Assembly (NCBI RefSeq): GCF_900220985.1 | Contig: NZ_OCPC01000002.1 | Location: 124,001-188,000 of the forward strand | Length of the DNA stretch: 64,000 bases | Direction of reading: 5' to 3' | Source: Parahoeflea halophila | Lineage (GTDB): Bacteria; Pseudomonadota; Alphaproteobacteria; Rhizobiales; Rhizobiaceae | Shown here: one piece after another, positions 47,542 through 58,765 of the stretch | Layout of the letters: every line of letters begins with the position of its first letter | Position numbering within the stretch: the stretch's first letter is position 1 | Notes under the pieces: generated by a model | What the model saw: the letters and a program-made list of their open reading frames with translations, nothing else | What the model was told of the DNA's origin: nothing | Databases searched by the model: none | Program-made: the position numbers and the translations under genes

Positions 47542-48825
47542 ATGCTCGACAAGACCGAGAGCAAAGCAGACATCGCAACGTTGATGGCCGAGATCGGCCG
47601 CCGGGCGAAAGCTGCCGCGCGACCGCTTGCGATTGCGTCAACCGATCGGAAGAACGCGGCGCTGAACGCCATGGCCGATGCGATTTCCGCGCGCCGCAAG
47701 GACATCCTCGACGCCAATGCGCTTGATGTCGACGCCGCGCTGAAAAGCAGCATGGCGGCATCCTTCGTGGATCGTCTCAAGCTCGATGACAGCCGCATCG
47801 ACGGTATCGTCGAAGGCATCCGCGCCATCGCCGCCCTGGCTGATCCCGTCGGCGATGTGATTGCCGCTTGGGACCGTCCAAATGGTCTCAAGATCGAACG
47901 CGTCCGCACGCCCCTGGGCGTCATCGGCGTCATCTATGAAAGCCGTCCCAATGTCACCGCCGACGCCGGCGCCTTGTGCCTGAAGGCCGGCAATGCCGTC
48001 ATCCTGCGCGGCGGGTCGGATTCGTTTCATTCCTCCCGCGCCATCCATGCCTGCCTCACCGAAGGACTGGAAAGCGCCGGCCTGCCCGCCGACGCCATCC
48101 AGATGATCCCGGTCTCTGACCGTGCCGCCGTCGGCGAACTGCTCAGCGGCCTGAACGGCACCGTCGACGTTATCGTTCCGCGCGGAGGCAAGAGCCTGGT
48201 CGCACGCGTGCAGGCCGATGCCCGGGTGCCGGTCTTCGCCCATCTCGAAGGCCTGTGCCACATCTATGTCGACAAGTCCGCCGATGCCGCGATGGCGCGG
48301 CGCATCGTGGTCAACGCCAAGATGCGCCGCACCGGCATCTGCGGCGCCGCCGAAACCCTGCTGCTCGACAGTGCCATGGACCGCATGGTGGCAGCCGCTA
48401 TCCTTGCCGATCTGGCGGCAGCCGGCTGCGCCGTTCACGGCGACAACGCGGTAATGGCGCTTTTGCCCGAGGCCACGCTTGCCAGCGAAGACGACTGGCG
48501 CACCGAATATCTCGACGCCATCATCGCCGCACGCTTTGTTGACGGCATCGACGGTGCCATTGCACATATTGCCCAGTGGTCGTCGAGCCACACCGAAGCT
48601 GTGATTGCCGAGGACCCGGCCGTCGTCGAACGCTTCTTCACGCAAGTTGATTCCGCCATCCTGTTGCACAACGCGTCGACCCAGTTTGCCGATGGCGGTG
48701 AATTCGGCATGGGTGCCGAGATCGGCATCGCCACCGGCAAGATGCATGCACGCGGACCCGTCGGTGTCGAGCAGCTGACCTCGTTCAAGTACCAGGTGCA
48801 CGGCACGGGCCAGATCCGGCCTTGA
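47542..48825 (+). CDS. proA: Gamma-glutamyl phosphate reductase (ProA)
   Basis: The 427-residue enzyme reduces glutamyl phosphate to glutamate semialdehyde for proline synthesis. Landmarks are [47 protein letters not shown], the catalytic Cys in [12 protein letters not shown], and [18 protein letters not shown] near the C-terminus. It lies between proB and nadD in the same direction; nadD begins on overlapping bases. Confidence 0.97.
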   Translation: MLDKTESKADIATLMAEIGRRAKAAARPLAIASTDRKNAALNAMADAISARRKDILDANALDVDAALKSSMAASFVDRLKLDDSRIDGIVEGIRAIAALADPVGDVIAAWDRPNGLKIERVRTPLGVIGVIYESRPNVTADAGALCLKAGNAVILRGGSDSFHSSRAIHACLTEGLESAGLPADAIQMIPVSDRAAVGELLSGLNGTVDVIVPRGGKSLVARVQADARVPVFAHLEGLCHIYVDKSADAAMARRIVVNAKMRRTGICGAAETLLLDSAMDRMVAAAILADLAAAGCAVHGDNAVMALLPEATLASEDDWRTEYLDAIIAARFVDGIDGAIAHIAQWSSSHTEAVIAEDPAVVERFFTQVDSAILLHNASTQFADGGEFGMGAEIGIATGKMHARGPVGVEQLTSFKYQVHGTGQIRP

Positions 48826-49466
48826 GCGAAAAGCCATCCCTAACCCCATCCTACCTGAAGATGCCCCATGTCGAGCGGGGCATGACGGTCGGCCTGTTTG
48901 GCGGGTCCTTCAACCCGCCGCACCAGGGTCATCAGCTGGTCGCGGAGATTGCGCTGCGCCGCCTCGGCCTTGATCAGCTCTGGTGGATGGTCACGCCGGG
49001 CAACCCGCTCAAGAGTCACAATGACCTCGCAGGCCTGGGCGAGCGTGTCGAGCTGAGCCGCCGGATGGCGCCGGGTCCGAAGGTCAAGATCACCGCCTTC
49101 GAGGCGGCGCATGACCTGCACTACACCGCCCAGACCTTGGCCTTCGTCAAGCTGCGCAATCCCGGCATTCATTTCGTCTGGATCATGGGGGCGGACAATC
49201 TGCGCCAGTTCCACAAGTGGCAGGACTGGCGCGCCATCGCCGAAACCTTCCCGATCGCGGTGATCGACAGGCCTGGTTCCACCCTTGCCTACCTGTCATC
49301 GAAGATGGCCAAGGCCTTCAGCCATGCCCGCGTCGATGAAAACCATGCGGCACTGCTGCCGTTTCTCCGAGCGCCGGCCTGGACCTTCATTCACGGCCCC
49401 CGCTCCTCGCTCTCGTCAAGCGCCATCCGCAGCGCCCGCGCCACGAATAAACCTGCCAGATCTTGA
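48822..49466 (+). CDS. nadD: Nicotinate-nucleotide adenylyltransferase (NadD)
   Basis: The 214-residue enzyme makes deamido-NAD from nicotinate mononucleotide and ATP. It has the nucleotidyltransferase [14 protein letters not shown] and [11 protein letters not shown] segments, [14 protein letters not shown] and a C-terminal SSSAIRS (ISSTxIR-like) motif. The earliest start is TTG 48822, overlapping the proA stop; ATG 48861 ([11 protein letters not shown]) and ATG 48882 are alternatives and equally plausible. Coupled translation with proA is suggested by the overlap. Confidence 0.93.
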   Translation: MSEKPSLTPSYLKMPHVERGMTVGLFGGSFNPPHQGHQLVAEIALRRLGLDQLWWMVTPGNPLKSHNDLAGLGERVELSRRMAPGPKVKITAFEAAHDLHYTAQTLAFVKLRNPGIHFVWIMGADNLRQFHKWQDWRAIAETFPIAVIDRPGSTLAYLSSKMAKAFSHARVDENHAALLPFLRAPAWTFIHGPRSSLSSSAIRSARATNKPARS

Positions 49467-49564
49467 AAAACCGCATGCTCCGTGACTATCTTCATGTTGC
49501 GCCGCAATCCGCTTGATGATTTGGCGCGCTTGCTGGACTGTTCAGGACACGGAAAGGAACCACT

Positions 49565-49978
49565 CTGAGAACAGAACACACGAAGAGAAACGTCAAGGAC
49601 GGTTTCTCCCGGGCGACGGGACGCGGTGAACCTTCCGCTCTGCGTCAGCTTACACTGGTCCGCGACAGCTTGGCGGACTCCAAGGCAGAAGACATCGTAG
49701 CCATCGACATTGCAGGCAAGTCGGCGCTGGGCGACCACATGGTTGTGGCCTCCGGCCGCTCGAGCCGCCATGTTGCCTCGATCTGCGATCGGCTGATCAG
49801 CGAACTCAAGGATGCCGATTTCGGCGCTCCGCGGGTCGAGGGTCTGGCGACCGGCGATTGGGTGCTGATTGATGCTGGCGATGTCATCATCCATGTTTTC
49901 CGTCCCGAAATCAGGGAGTTCTACAACATCGAAAAGATGTGGCAGACCCCCGACATCGACGACGGAAAGCTGCACTGA
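49565..49978 (+). CDS. rsfS: Ribosome silencing factor RsfS
   Basis: The protein has the RsfS fold: ADSKAEDIVAIDIAGKSALGDHMVVASGRSSRHVASI, then GDWVLIDAGDVIIHVFRPEIREFYNIEKMW. It binds L14 and blocks subunit joining in slow growth. No ATG or GTG precedes the domain in frame. A TTG at 49670 would cut off the first helix (ALRQLTLVRDSL), so I propose the CTG at 49565, with AAAGGAA six bases upstream. This gives 137 residues, normal for the family. A short 24-residue frame from ATG 49493 ends on the same bases. rlmH follows. Confidence 0.85.
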   Translation: MRTEHTKRNVKDGFSRATGRGEPSALRQLTLVRDSLADSKAEDIVAIDIAGKSALGDHMVVASGRSSRHVASICDRLISELKDADFGAPRVEGLATGDWVLIDAGDVIIHVFRPEIREFYNIEKMWQTPDIDDGKLH

Positions 49979-50112
49979 CCAACTCGGCCTGATCGCCCGC
50001 CCGGGTCTCAGGCCGGCTGGTTTTGACGATCAGGTTGGACGCCGCCCGGTGCTTTCAGGCGGGGCGGCAGGGTGTCTGTCGCGCTGATCTGAAGACAAAA
50101 GACACGGTTCCA

Positions 50113-50595
50113 ATGCGCATCACACTGTTTGCCGTCGGACGGCTCAAATCCGGTCCCGAAAGCGAGCTGTCGAGCCGCTATCTGGACCGTTTCGCCAAAT
50201 CGGGTGGCGCGCTCGGCCTCGATTTCGCGAGAACCACCGAAATCGCCGAAAGCCGTGCCGCCACCGCGGATTTGCGCAAGAAGGAAGAGGCCGCCCAGCT
50301 GATCCGCTCAATTCCCGATGGCGCGGCGCTGATCCTTCTCGATGAGCGCGGCAAGACCCCCGATTCGCCCGGTTTCGCCGACATGCTCGCACGGCTGCGC
50401 GATGATGGCCGCCGCGATCTCGTCATCGCCATCGGCGGCGCCGACGGGCTGGATCCGGAGCTTCACGCAAAAGCCGACGCGGTCATCTGTTTCGGCCGCA
50501 TGACCTGGCCGCACCAGCTGGTCCGGATCATGGCCGCAGAACAGCTCTACCGCGCGGCAACGATCCTCTCCGGTCACCCCTATCATCGCGCCTGA
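50113..50595 (+). CDS. rlmH: 23S rRNA (pseudouridine-1915-N3) methyltransferase RlmH
   Basis: The 160-residue SPOUT methyltransferase opens with MRITLFAVGRLKSGPE and carries LDERGKTPDSPGFA, the trefoil-knot IGGADGL and the C-terminal QLYRAATILSGHPYHR. Length is usual. It methylates a pseudouridine in helix 69. I start at ATG 50113. It follows rsfS after 134 bases, the conserved order of rhizobia. Confidence 0.95.
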   Translation: MRITLFAVGRLKSGPESELSSRYLDRFAKSGGALGLDFARTTEIAESRAATADLRKKEEAAQLIRSIPDGAALILLDERGKTPDSPGFADMLARLRDDGRRDLVIAIGGADGLDPELHAKADAVICFGRMTWPHQLVRIMAAEQLYRAATILSGHPYHRA

Positions 50596-50712
50596 GCGCC
50601 GCAGACTCAGGCCTTGCAAGCGGCCGGTCCGGCTCCCGCGCTCGCGGAGAATTGACCTTCGGCGACAATATGGATCATGGAGCTTTAACGCGGAATTCGA
50701 TAGGGTGATTCG

Positions 50713-52149
50713 ATGAAGAGCTCCCGAATCGTGCACCCCTGCTCCGGCGCGGCAATGGCAGCCGTCCGCATGCGCCTCGATCGGATCATTCGAGTGTCTG
50801 TTCTGGCTCTGGCGATTGCCTTTCCCTTGCTGACCTGCAACGCGGTACCCGCTCGCGCGACCGATGCGAGCGAGCCCGACTCGAGCGGCGTCGCCGCTGA
50901 ACTGGAACAGGAACAGCAAGCAAGCCAGCTGGAACTGCGTTCGGTCGCCGAACAGGCAGCTCTTGCAGCCAGGGCGCTCTCGGCTCTGGAGGCCGACATT
51001 GCAGCGCTTCGCGCCGACCAGCAGGAGCTTGATCGCAAGATCGCCGAAACCGCTGCGCGCAGGGCTGAACTCGACCAGCGGATTGCCGCCGGCGAGCAGA
51101 CCATGACCGGCCTGTCCGAACGTCAGGAAGCCGTGCGGCTTTCTCTCGTCGCGCGCAGGTCGGTGCTGGCCGAGGTTCTTGCCGCACTCCAGCGGATCGG
51201 GCGGGATCCGCCACCTGCCCTGTTGGTCAATCCCGAGGACGCGTTGTCTTCAGTTCGCAGCGCCATCCTGCTGGGCGCCGTGGTGCCGGAAATCCGGGCC
51301 GAGACCCAGGCACTGGCGGCCGACCTGAAGGAACTGACAGCCCTGCGTCAGGCGATTGCTTCCGAACGGGTGTCGCTCGCTGCCGCACTTGCCGAAAATT
51401 CCGAGGAGGAAGAGCGGCTCGCCCGCCTTGCCTCGGAAAAGGCGGCGCTTCACGAGCAGAGCCGGCGGCGGCTCGAGCGTGAACGCCAACGCGCCGAAGC
51501 GCTTTCGGTCCGCTCGAGCGAACTCGAAGCGGTCATAGCCACTTTGGCCGGAGAGATCGTCTCGCTCAGGGAGGCGGCGGAGGCTGCCCGCAAGGCCGAA
51601 GAAGAGCGGCAGCGGCAACTGGCAGAGCGCCTGGAGCGGGCCCGCGCCTTTGCCGCGGTGGCCGTGCCCGACAAAAACCGCATTATGCCCGCATATGCAT
51701 TCTCGAAGCTGACCCGGAGCCTGCCGCTCCCGGTTGAGGGCGAGACGGTACGCCATTTCGGGACCGACGACGGCACCGGGCACATGCTGGCCGGCCAAGT
51801 CCTCGCCACAGACAAGGGCGCGACGGTTGTGGCTCCAGCTGACGGTTGGATCGCCTATGCCGGACCGTTCCGCAGCTATGGCCAGATGGTAATCATCGAC
51901 ACCGGCGAAAATCACCATCTGGTGTTGGCCGGAATGGAAACCATCAAGGTCGCGGCCGGCAGCTTCGTCGTCGCCGGAGAACCTTTGGCGGCGATGGGAC
52001 AGACGAGATTTGCAGGTTCGGCGGCTTTGTCGCTGGCATCGGAGCGTCCGACGCTCTACATTGAGATCAGAAAAAACGGTCAACCGGTGGACCCGCGATC
52101 GTGGTGGAAAGACGATATGTCTTCGAGAAAGGCAAGCAATGATACGTAA
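50713..52149 (+). CDS. EnvC-like murein hydrolase activator with degenerate LytM domain
   Basis: The 478-residue exported protein has a signal sequence (about 20-50), two long coiled-coil stretches rich in Glu, Gln and Arg (about 60-140 and 205-315) and a C-terminal LytM/M23 domain. In the LytM domain the zinc ligands of active peptidases are replaced (LYIEIRKNGQPVDP in place of HLHFE). This marks an amidase activator such as EnvC rather than an endopeptidase. It probably acts in daughter-cell separation. The ctpA ATG lies 11 bases inside its end, so the two are translated together. Confidence 0.9.
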   Translation: MKSSRIVHPCSGAAMAAVRMRLDRIIRVSVLALAIAFPLLTCNAVPARATDASEPDSSGVAAELEQEQQASQLELRSVAEQAALAARALSALEADIAALRADQQELDRKIAETAARRAELDQRIAAGEQTMTGLSERQEAVRLSLVARRSVLAEVLAALQRIGRDPPPALLVNPEDALSSVRSAILLGAVVPEIRAETQALAADLKELTALRQAIASERVSLAAALAENSEEEERLARLASEKAALHEQSRRRLERERQRAEALSVRSSELEAVIATLAGEIVSLREAAEAARKAEEERQRQLAERLERARAFAAVAVPDKNRIMPAYAFSKLTRSLPLPVEGETVRHFGTDDGTGHMLAGQVLATDKGATVVAPADGWIAYAGPFRSYGQMVIIDTGENHHLVLAGMETIKVAAGSFVVAGEPLAAMGQTRFAGSAALSLASERPTLYIEIRKNGQPVDPRSWWKDDMSSRKASNDT

Positions 52150-53461
52150 GGTGACACTTCTCGCGGTTGGCGCATTGATGGGCGCAACTGCAGTGAGCGC
52201 GATCAACTCCTATGATGGCTCCGCCAATGCGGCCGGAACCGAGACCTACCGGCAGCTTGCCATCTTCGGCAACGTGTTCGAACGCGTGCGCGCGCAATAT
52301 GTGACGCCGCCTGAAGAGGACAAGCTGATCGAAAACGCCATCAACGGCATGCTGACCTCGCTCGATCCGCATTCGAGCTACCTCAACCAGGAAGCCGCCG
52401 ATGACATGCGGACCCAGACCCGTGGCGAATTCGGCGGTCTCGGCATCGAGGTCACGATGGAGGACGAGCTGGTCAAGGTCATCACCCCGATCGACGACAC
52501 ACCCGCTGCGCGCGCGGGCGTTCTGGCCGGCGACCTGATCTCCGAAATTGACGGCGAGGCCGTGCGCGGACTGTCGCTCGGCGAAGCGGTCGACAGGATG
52601 CGCGGCCCGGTCAACACCGCCATCGAACTGACGGTGCTGCGCGAGGGCGCCGACCAGCCGATCAAGATCAAGGTCGTCCGCGACATCATCTCGGTCAAGG
52701 CCGTGCGCTACCGGGTCGAGGAGGACGTCGGTTACCTGCGGGTGATTTCCTTCACCGAGAAGACCTACGACGATCTCGCCGATGCGATCGAGAAGATCAC
52801 CGATGAAGTCGGCAAGAAAAAGCTCAAGGGCTTTGTGCTTGACCTCCGCCTCAATCCCGGCGGCCTGCTCGATCAGGCAATCAGCGTCTCCGACGCCTTC
52901 CTCGACCGTGGCGAGATCGTTTCCACCCGCGGCCGCAATCCGGAAGAAACCCGCCGCTTCAACTCCCGCCCCGGAGACCTGGTCGGCGGCAAACCGGTCA
53001 TCGTGCTGATCAATGGCGGCTCCGCCTCTGCCTCGGAAATCGTCGCCGGGGCGCTGCAGGATCACAAGCGCGCCACCATCCTGGGCACACGCTCTTTCGG
53101 CAAGGGATCGGTCCAGACCATCATCCCGCTGGATGCGAAAACCGCTCTCCGCCTGACCACGGCACTCTACTACACGCCGTCAGGCACCTCGATCCAGGGC
53201 ACCGGCATCAAGCCCGATATCCGTGTCGAGGAGCCGGTGCCTGAGGAGTTGCGCGGGCGGGTGAAGCCATCCGGCGAAAGCGAACTTCGCGGCCATATCC
53301 AGGGCGAGAACGAGGATGACGAGGGCTCGGGTTCGATCGCCTATGTGCCGCCGGATCCGGAAGACGATGTCCAGCTCGGCTATGCGCTGGATCTGCTGCG
53401 CGGCAACAAGACCGATCCGGCCTTCCCGCCCAGCCCCGACCAGGCCGCCATCAAGAACTGA
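52139..53461 (+). CDS. ctpA: C-terminal processing peptidase (S41 family, CtpA)
   Basis: The 440-residue periplasmic serine protease has an N-terminal membrane/signal segment (LLAVGALMGATAVSAI), a PDZ domain (GGLGIEVTMEDELVKVITPIDDTPA; GVLAGDLISEIDG) at about 85-165, and the S41 domain with catalytic Ser in NGGSASASEI and Lys in RSFGKGSVQT. It trims or degrades proteins from their C-terminus, often cell-wall enzymes, which fits the EnvC-like gene it overlaps. Start at ATG 52139 agrees with the EnvC overlap. Confidence 0.94.
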   Translation: MIRKVTLLAVGALMGATAVSAINSYDGSANAAGTETYRQLAIFGNVFERVRAQYVTPPEEDKLIENAINGMLTSLDPHSSYLNQEAADDMRTQTRGEFGGLGIEVTMEDELVKVITPIDDTPAARAGVLAGDLISEIDGEAVRGLSLGEAVDRMRGPVNTAIELTVLREGADQPIKIKVVRDIISVKAVRYRVEEDVGYLRVISFTEKTYDDLADAIEKITDEVGKKKLKGFVLDLRLNPGGLLDQAISVSDAFLDRGEIVSTRGRNPEETRRFNSRPGDLVGGKPVIVLINGGSASASEIVAGALQDHKRATILGTRSFGKGSVQTIIPLDAKTALRLTTALYYTPSGTSIQGTGIKPDIRVEEPVPEELRGRVKPSGESELRGHIQGENEDDEGSGSIAYVPPDPEDDVQLGYALDLLRGNKTDPAFPPSPDQAAIKN

Positions 53462-53564
53462 CCGCTGCTTGGTTCCGCCGCCCGGCCTGTACCAGCTCTG
53501 CTGGCTTGCATGCGGGGCGGCGGACTGATTCAATCAGGCCGTATCGGGGTTCGGACTAGAAATC

Positions 53565-54809
53565 GTGGGCGACAAGATCCATCAACCGCTGGGACAGCAC
53601 CTGAAGCCGGGGAAAAAGCCGGGCCGCGGATCAGGCCGGCGCTGGCCAATTGCAGTGCTCGCCACGATTGCGGTTTCCACCTTGATTGGTGGAGCCGCCT
53701 GGATTGCCTATTCCGGTTCTCACATCGAGACCGGAGACACCGTGGTGATGCTTGAGCGGTCCGAAGCCACGACGCCGGCCGCGGCAGACCCGCCCTCCGA
53801 TCCTGAGATTTCCAGCGAACATTCCAGTGCTGACCCTCCCCAAGCCGGGACCGAAGGCAGCATGAAATCGCTTCATGGCCAGTCGGGTGCTGAGGTTGCG
53901 ACGACACTGGGCAATGATGGCGACGAGATCAACAAGATCACCCCGGTCAAGCGGCCCGACAACCGTCCGGTCCTGCTCACCCCGCCCGGCCGGGTCGGCC
54001 AGAGCTCCCATCTGGCCCACTTGCCGGATCCCACAATCCTTGAAGACACGCCGCAGGGCCCCTTGCCAGTGCGTGGCGCCAATGGCGAGCGTGCCTTTGA
54101 CATCTACGCCCGGCCCTGGTCCGGCGCCCGTGGCGCCCGCGTGGTGATCATCGTCGGCGGGCTCGGCCTGAGCCAGACCGGCTCGCAATATGCGATCCGG
54201 ACCCTGCCCGAAGAAATCACCTTGGCCTTCGCCTCCAATGGCAACAGCCTGCAACGCTGGATGCAGGAGGCCCGCAGGCAGGGCCACGAGATCCTGCTTC
54301 AGATCCCGTTCGAACCTTTCGATTACCCCAATAATGACCCCGGTGCGGGAACCCTCACCGTCGCAGCCGGTGCCAGCGGCAATCTCGCCGATCTGCACAC
54401 GGCCATGGCGCGGATCACCAATTACACCGGCATCACCAATTTCATGGGAGGGCGTTTTCTGGCCGATCCCGATGCGCTGGAACCAGTAATGCGTGACCTT
54501 GCCGAGCGTGGCCTCATGTTCGTCGATGACGGGACGTCCGCCCAATCGCTGACCGGCCAATTCGCCAAAACGCTGGGAATACCCTTCGCTGCCTCCGACC
54601 TGGTACTCGACGCCACCCAGGAGCGGGGCTACATTCTTTCCAAGCTGGACGAGCTGGAACGCATCGCCAGGCGAAATGGAACCGCGATGGGGGTGGCCTC
54701 GGCCTTCGAGGTGAGCGTCGACGCTATCGCCAACTGGGCCGAGGAAGCCAAGGCGCGGGGGATTGAGATAGTCTCCGCATCGGCCGTGGCCGACGACCCG
54801 GAGAGATAG
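53565..54809 (+). CDS. Divergent polysaccharide deacetylase family protein
   Basis: The 414-residue protein has one N-terminal membrane helix (IAVLATIAVSTLIGGAAWIAY), an acidic/low-complexity linker and a divergent polysaccharide deacetylase domain (VVIIVGGLGLSQTGSQYAIRTLP; HEILLQIPFEPFDYPNNDPG; FMGGRFLADPDALEPVM). The metal-binding residues of the main deacetylase family are not all evident, as usual for this group. Start is GTG 53565, weakly supported. It is downstream of ctpA and 12 bases from rppH, in the conserved rhizobial order. Confidence 0.88.
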   Translation: MGDKIHQPLGQHLKPGKKPGRGSGRRWPIAVLATIAVSTLIGGAAWIAYSGSHIETGDTVVMLERSEATTPAAADPPSDPEISSEHSSADPPQAGTEGSMKSLHGQSGAEVATTLGNDGDEINKITPVKRPDNRPVLLTPPGRVGQSSHLAHLPDPTILEDTPQGPLPVRGANGERAFDIYARPWSGARGARVVIIVGGLGLSQTGSQYAIRTLPEEITLAFASNGNSLQRWMQEARRQGHEILLQIPFEPFDYPNNDPGAGTLTVAAGASGNLADLHTAMARITNYTGITNFMGGRFLADPDALEPVMRDLAERGLMFVDDGTSAQSLTGQFAKTLGIPFAASDLVLDATQERGYILSKLDELERIARRNGTAMGVASAFEVSVDAIANWAEEAKARGIEIVSASAVADDPER

Positions 54810-54821
54810 GCAGGGACAGCC

Positions 54822-55358
54822 ATGGCCGGCAAGAATGCACGCTTTGTGGACGCAGACAGCCTTCCCTATCGTCTGTGCGTCGGGGTCATGGTGCTCAACA
54901 AGGATGGCCTGGTCTGGACCGGCCGCCGCATCTCACAGGGCAACACTGAGTATGACGGCTCGCCACAGCTTTGGCAGATGCCCCAGGGTGGCATAGATGC
55001 CGATGAAGTTCCCCAGCAGGCGGCCCTCCGCGAGCTCTACGAGGAAACCGGCATGCGCTCGGTGGACCTGCTTGCAGAAGCGCCCGACTGGATTGATTAC
55101 GACCTTCCCGGTCATCTCATCGGCATCGGCCTGAAAGGCAAATACCGGGGCCAGAGACAACGCTGGTTCGCCATGCGCTTTACCGGCGATGAGAGCGAGA
55201 TCCGCATCGACCCGCCCCCAGGCGGCCATCAGCCGGAATTTGACGCCTGGGAGTGGAAGTCGATGCACGAGCTCCCCGGCCTGATCGTGCCCTTCAAGCG
55301 CAAGGCCTACGAAAAGGTTGTCAGTGCCTTCGAGCACCTGGCGGGTGTGACGCCATGA
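54822..55358 (+). CDS. rppH: RNA pyrophosphohydrolase RppH
   Basis: The 178-residue Nudix hydrolase removes the 5' pyrophosphate from mRNAs to trigger decay. The protein shows [21 protein letters not shown], the Nudix box [22 protein letters not shown] and the family tail [21 protein letters not shown]. It is preceded by 12 bases from the deacetylase gene and its TGA overlaps the ATG of the racemase gene. Confidence 0.94.
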   Translation: MAGKNARFVDADSLPYRLCVGVMVLNKDGLVWTGRRISQGNTEYDGSPQLWQMPQGGIDADEVPQQAALRELYEETGMRSVDLLAEAPDWIDYDLPGHLIGIGLKGKYRGQRQRWFAMRFTGDESEIRIDPPPGGHQPEFDAWEWKSMHELPGLIVPFKRKAYEKVVSAFEHLAGVTP

Positions 55359-56059
55359 AGCTGATCGGGTTGTTGGGTGGCCTCGGCTGGGAATCCACAT
55401 CCCTTTACTACCGCATGCTCAACGAATTAACCCGCAAGGAACTGGGTGGCGATCACGCTGCGCGGATCCTGCTCCATTCCGTCAACAACGGCGCCATCAG
55501 GGAAGCCGGAAGCAAGGGCGATAGCAGTGGCGTTGTCTCCATCCTTTGCGAAGCAGGTCGCAGCCTGAAGGCGGGCGGAGCCGATTTCCTTGTCCTTGCG
55601 ACCAATTCGATGCACCGATACGCCGAACAGATCGAAGAGGCCGCCGGCATAGAGCTGTTGCACATCTCCGACGTCACCAGCGCGCAGGTCCGCCAGGCCG
55701 GTCATCGCGTCGTAGGCCTGCTTGGAACCCGCGCGACCATGGAAAGCGATTTCTATTCCCGCCACCTGGGAGCCAGTTCCGGCGCGAAGGTGATTTGCCC
55801 CGGACCGAGGGACCGTATTGAGGTCGACCGTATCATTTTTGACGAGCTTGACCGCGGCATCATGCGCAACGGATCCCGTGAATTCACGGCTCGGCTGATC
55901 GACGACCTTTGCAGGAAGGGTGCCGAGGCCATCGTTCTGGGCTGCTCGGAACTGACGACGATCATCTCGCCCGCACCCGGCGCCGTCCAGTACTACGATA
56001 CCACCAGGCTGCACGCCCAGGCAGCTGTTCATCGCGCATTGGAGGTCTCCTATGCCTGA
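55355..56059 (+). CDS. Aspartate/glutamate racemase family protein (L-Asp/Glu racemase-like)
   Basis: The 234-residue protein is in the Asp/Glu racemase superfamily: [31 protein letters not shown] and [12 protein letters not shown]. The catalytic pair is Thr83 and Cys197. Most members have two Cys; a Thr/Cys pair is the arrangement reported for the E. coli YgeA (L-aspartate/glutamate-specific) racemase. It therefore may act on L-Asp or L-Glu, but confirmation needs an assay. The ATG overlaps the rppH stop (ATGA), and its 3' end overlaps the next gene by eight bases. Confidence 0.88.
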   Translation: MKLIGLLGGLGWESTSLYYRMLNELTRKELGGDHAARILLHSVNNGAIREAGSKGDSSGVVSILCEAGRSLKAGGADFLVLATNSMHRYAEQIEEAAGIELLHISDVTSAQVRQAGHRVVGLLGTRATMESDFYSRHLGASSGAKVICPGPRDRIEVDRIIFDELDRGIMRNGSREFTARLIDDLCRKGAEAIVLGCSELTTIISPAPGAVQYYDTTRLHAQAAVHRALEVSYA

Positions 56060-56588
56060 AACAAGGTGTATCGCGACAAGGGCCACCTACCGCCGCAGCA
56101 CGCCGGCGGATGACGCGGCAATCCGCGAGATCGAAGCCCGCAGCTATCGCGCTGCAAACCCGGTATCATCGGAAATACGGCTGAACTCCGCGGACACGGA
56201 TACCCTCTCCCTTGTCGCTGAAATTGACGGCAAGGTAATTGGCCACATCCTTATGGTCGCAATGTCGGGCCCCGCCGGGGCGCTCGCTCTGGCGCCGTTG
56301 GCAGTATTGCCCGAATGGAGGGAAATGCAGATCGGCACAGAGCTCGTCCGGCATGCCCTTGACCTCGCCCGCCGGCAGGGCTGGCAATCGGTGTTCGTGC
56401 AAGGCCAGCCGGATTACTATGGCCGGTTCGGCTTCCGATCCGGAACCGCAGATGGCGCAGTGACAAACCTGCAGGGCGCCAGGCTGCTTGCACTGGAACT
56501 CAGCGAGGACTCGCTTTCGGGCTGGAGTGGCGAGCTCGAGTTTCCAGAGGGCTTTGGCCAGCTCGGTAACCCTGCTCAGTCAGTCTGA
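56052..56588 (+). CDS. GNAT-family N-acetyltransferase
   Basis: The 178-residue protein has the GNAT fold with YRRSTPADDAAIREIEARSY, GHILMVAM and APLAVLPEWREMQIGTELVRHAL (coenzyme A site), then QGQPDYYGRFGFRSG. It is of the YhbS-like acetyltransferase type; substrate unknown. It starts within the racemase gene and is the last gene of the rppH block. The frame continues to a stop at 56588; the atp operon then converges with a terminator between them. Confidence 0.86.
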   Translation: MPETRCIATRATYRRSTPADDAAIREIEARSYRAANPVSSEIRLNSADTDTLSLVAEIDGKVIGHILMVAMSGPAGALALAPLAVLPEWREMQIGTELVRHALDLARRQGWQSVFVQGQPDYYGRFGFRSGTADGAVTNLQGARLLALELSEDSLSGWSGELEFPEGFGQLGNPAQSV

Positions 56589-56667
56589 CAGCGGGCCTGT
56601 CGCGACTCCCGAAGACGCGGCACTCACGCGATGCCACCGCTGTCGCAGGAGGCCCGTCGTATCAAAC

Positions 56668-56694
56668 AAAAAAAGGCGGCCCGAAGACCGCCTT
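56668..56694 (-). terminator. Rho-independent terminator of the atp operon
   Basis: A seven-base stem AAGGCGG (56673-56679) with CCGCCTT (56688-56694) and an eight-base loop, followed on the minus strand by seven T. It lies about 22 bases after the atpC stop. Confidence 0.8.
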
Positions 56695-56716
56695 GTCGTT
56701 GAACCGGCTGATCTAA

Positions 56717-57124
56717 TCAGGCCGGCAGGATGGCACCGTTCAGCGTGGTGAGCTGATCGAGATATTCCTGAGCCTTCTGCTTGTCCGCATCGGTCGTAGC
56801 ATCGGCGACGTCTTCGCGCGCATCCTGCAGCCGCTGAGCAAGGTCGTCCCGGTCGATGTCGGACACCGCCACGGCTGATTCTGCCAGCAGGGTGCAGCCT
56901 TCTGGCAGGATGTCGGCAAAGCCGCCAAACACCACAAACCGGTCGCTCTTGCCTTCGGCCGTCACCACGGTGACGACACCGGGCTTGATCGTGGTCATGG
57001 TCGGCGCGTGATGTGCCATCACCGTCATTTCACCGTCCATGCCCGGAAGCACGACTTCGGTCACGGATGCCGACAAGAGCAGCCGCTCGGGAGATACGAG
57101 TTCGAAATTGAAGCTGTCAGCCAT
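56717..57124 (-). CDS. atpC: ATP synthase F1 epsilon subunit
   Basis: The 135-residue subunit has the N-terminal beta-sandwich (FELVSPERLLLSASVTEVVLPGMDGEMTVMAHHAPTMTTI; VFGGFADI) and a C-terminal helical hairpin. It is part of the central stalk and regulates hydrolysis. Start at 57124 (MADSFNFELVSP). It follows atpD by 78 bases at the end of the operon. Confidence 0.95.
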   Translation of the reverse strand: MADSFNFELVSPERLLLSASVTEVVLPGMDGEMTVMAHHAPTMTTIKPGVVTVVTAEGKSDRFVVFGGFADILPEGCTLLAESAVAVSDIDRDDLAQRLQDAREDVADATTDADKQKAQEYLDQLTTLNGAILPA

Positions 57125-57202
57125 GACGTTCACTTTATCGCAGTGCTGTTCGGGTGCGCCGCGCAAGCCGGTCCAGACCGGTTTGCGCGGGCAGTTACAT
57201 GA

Positions 57203-58765
<1,563 letters not shown>

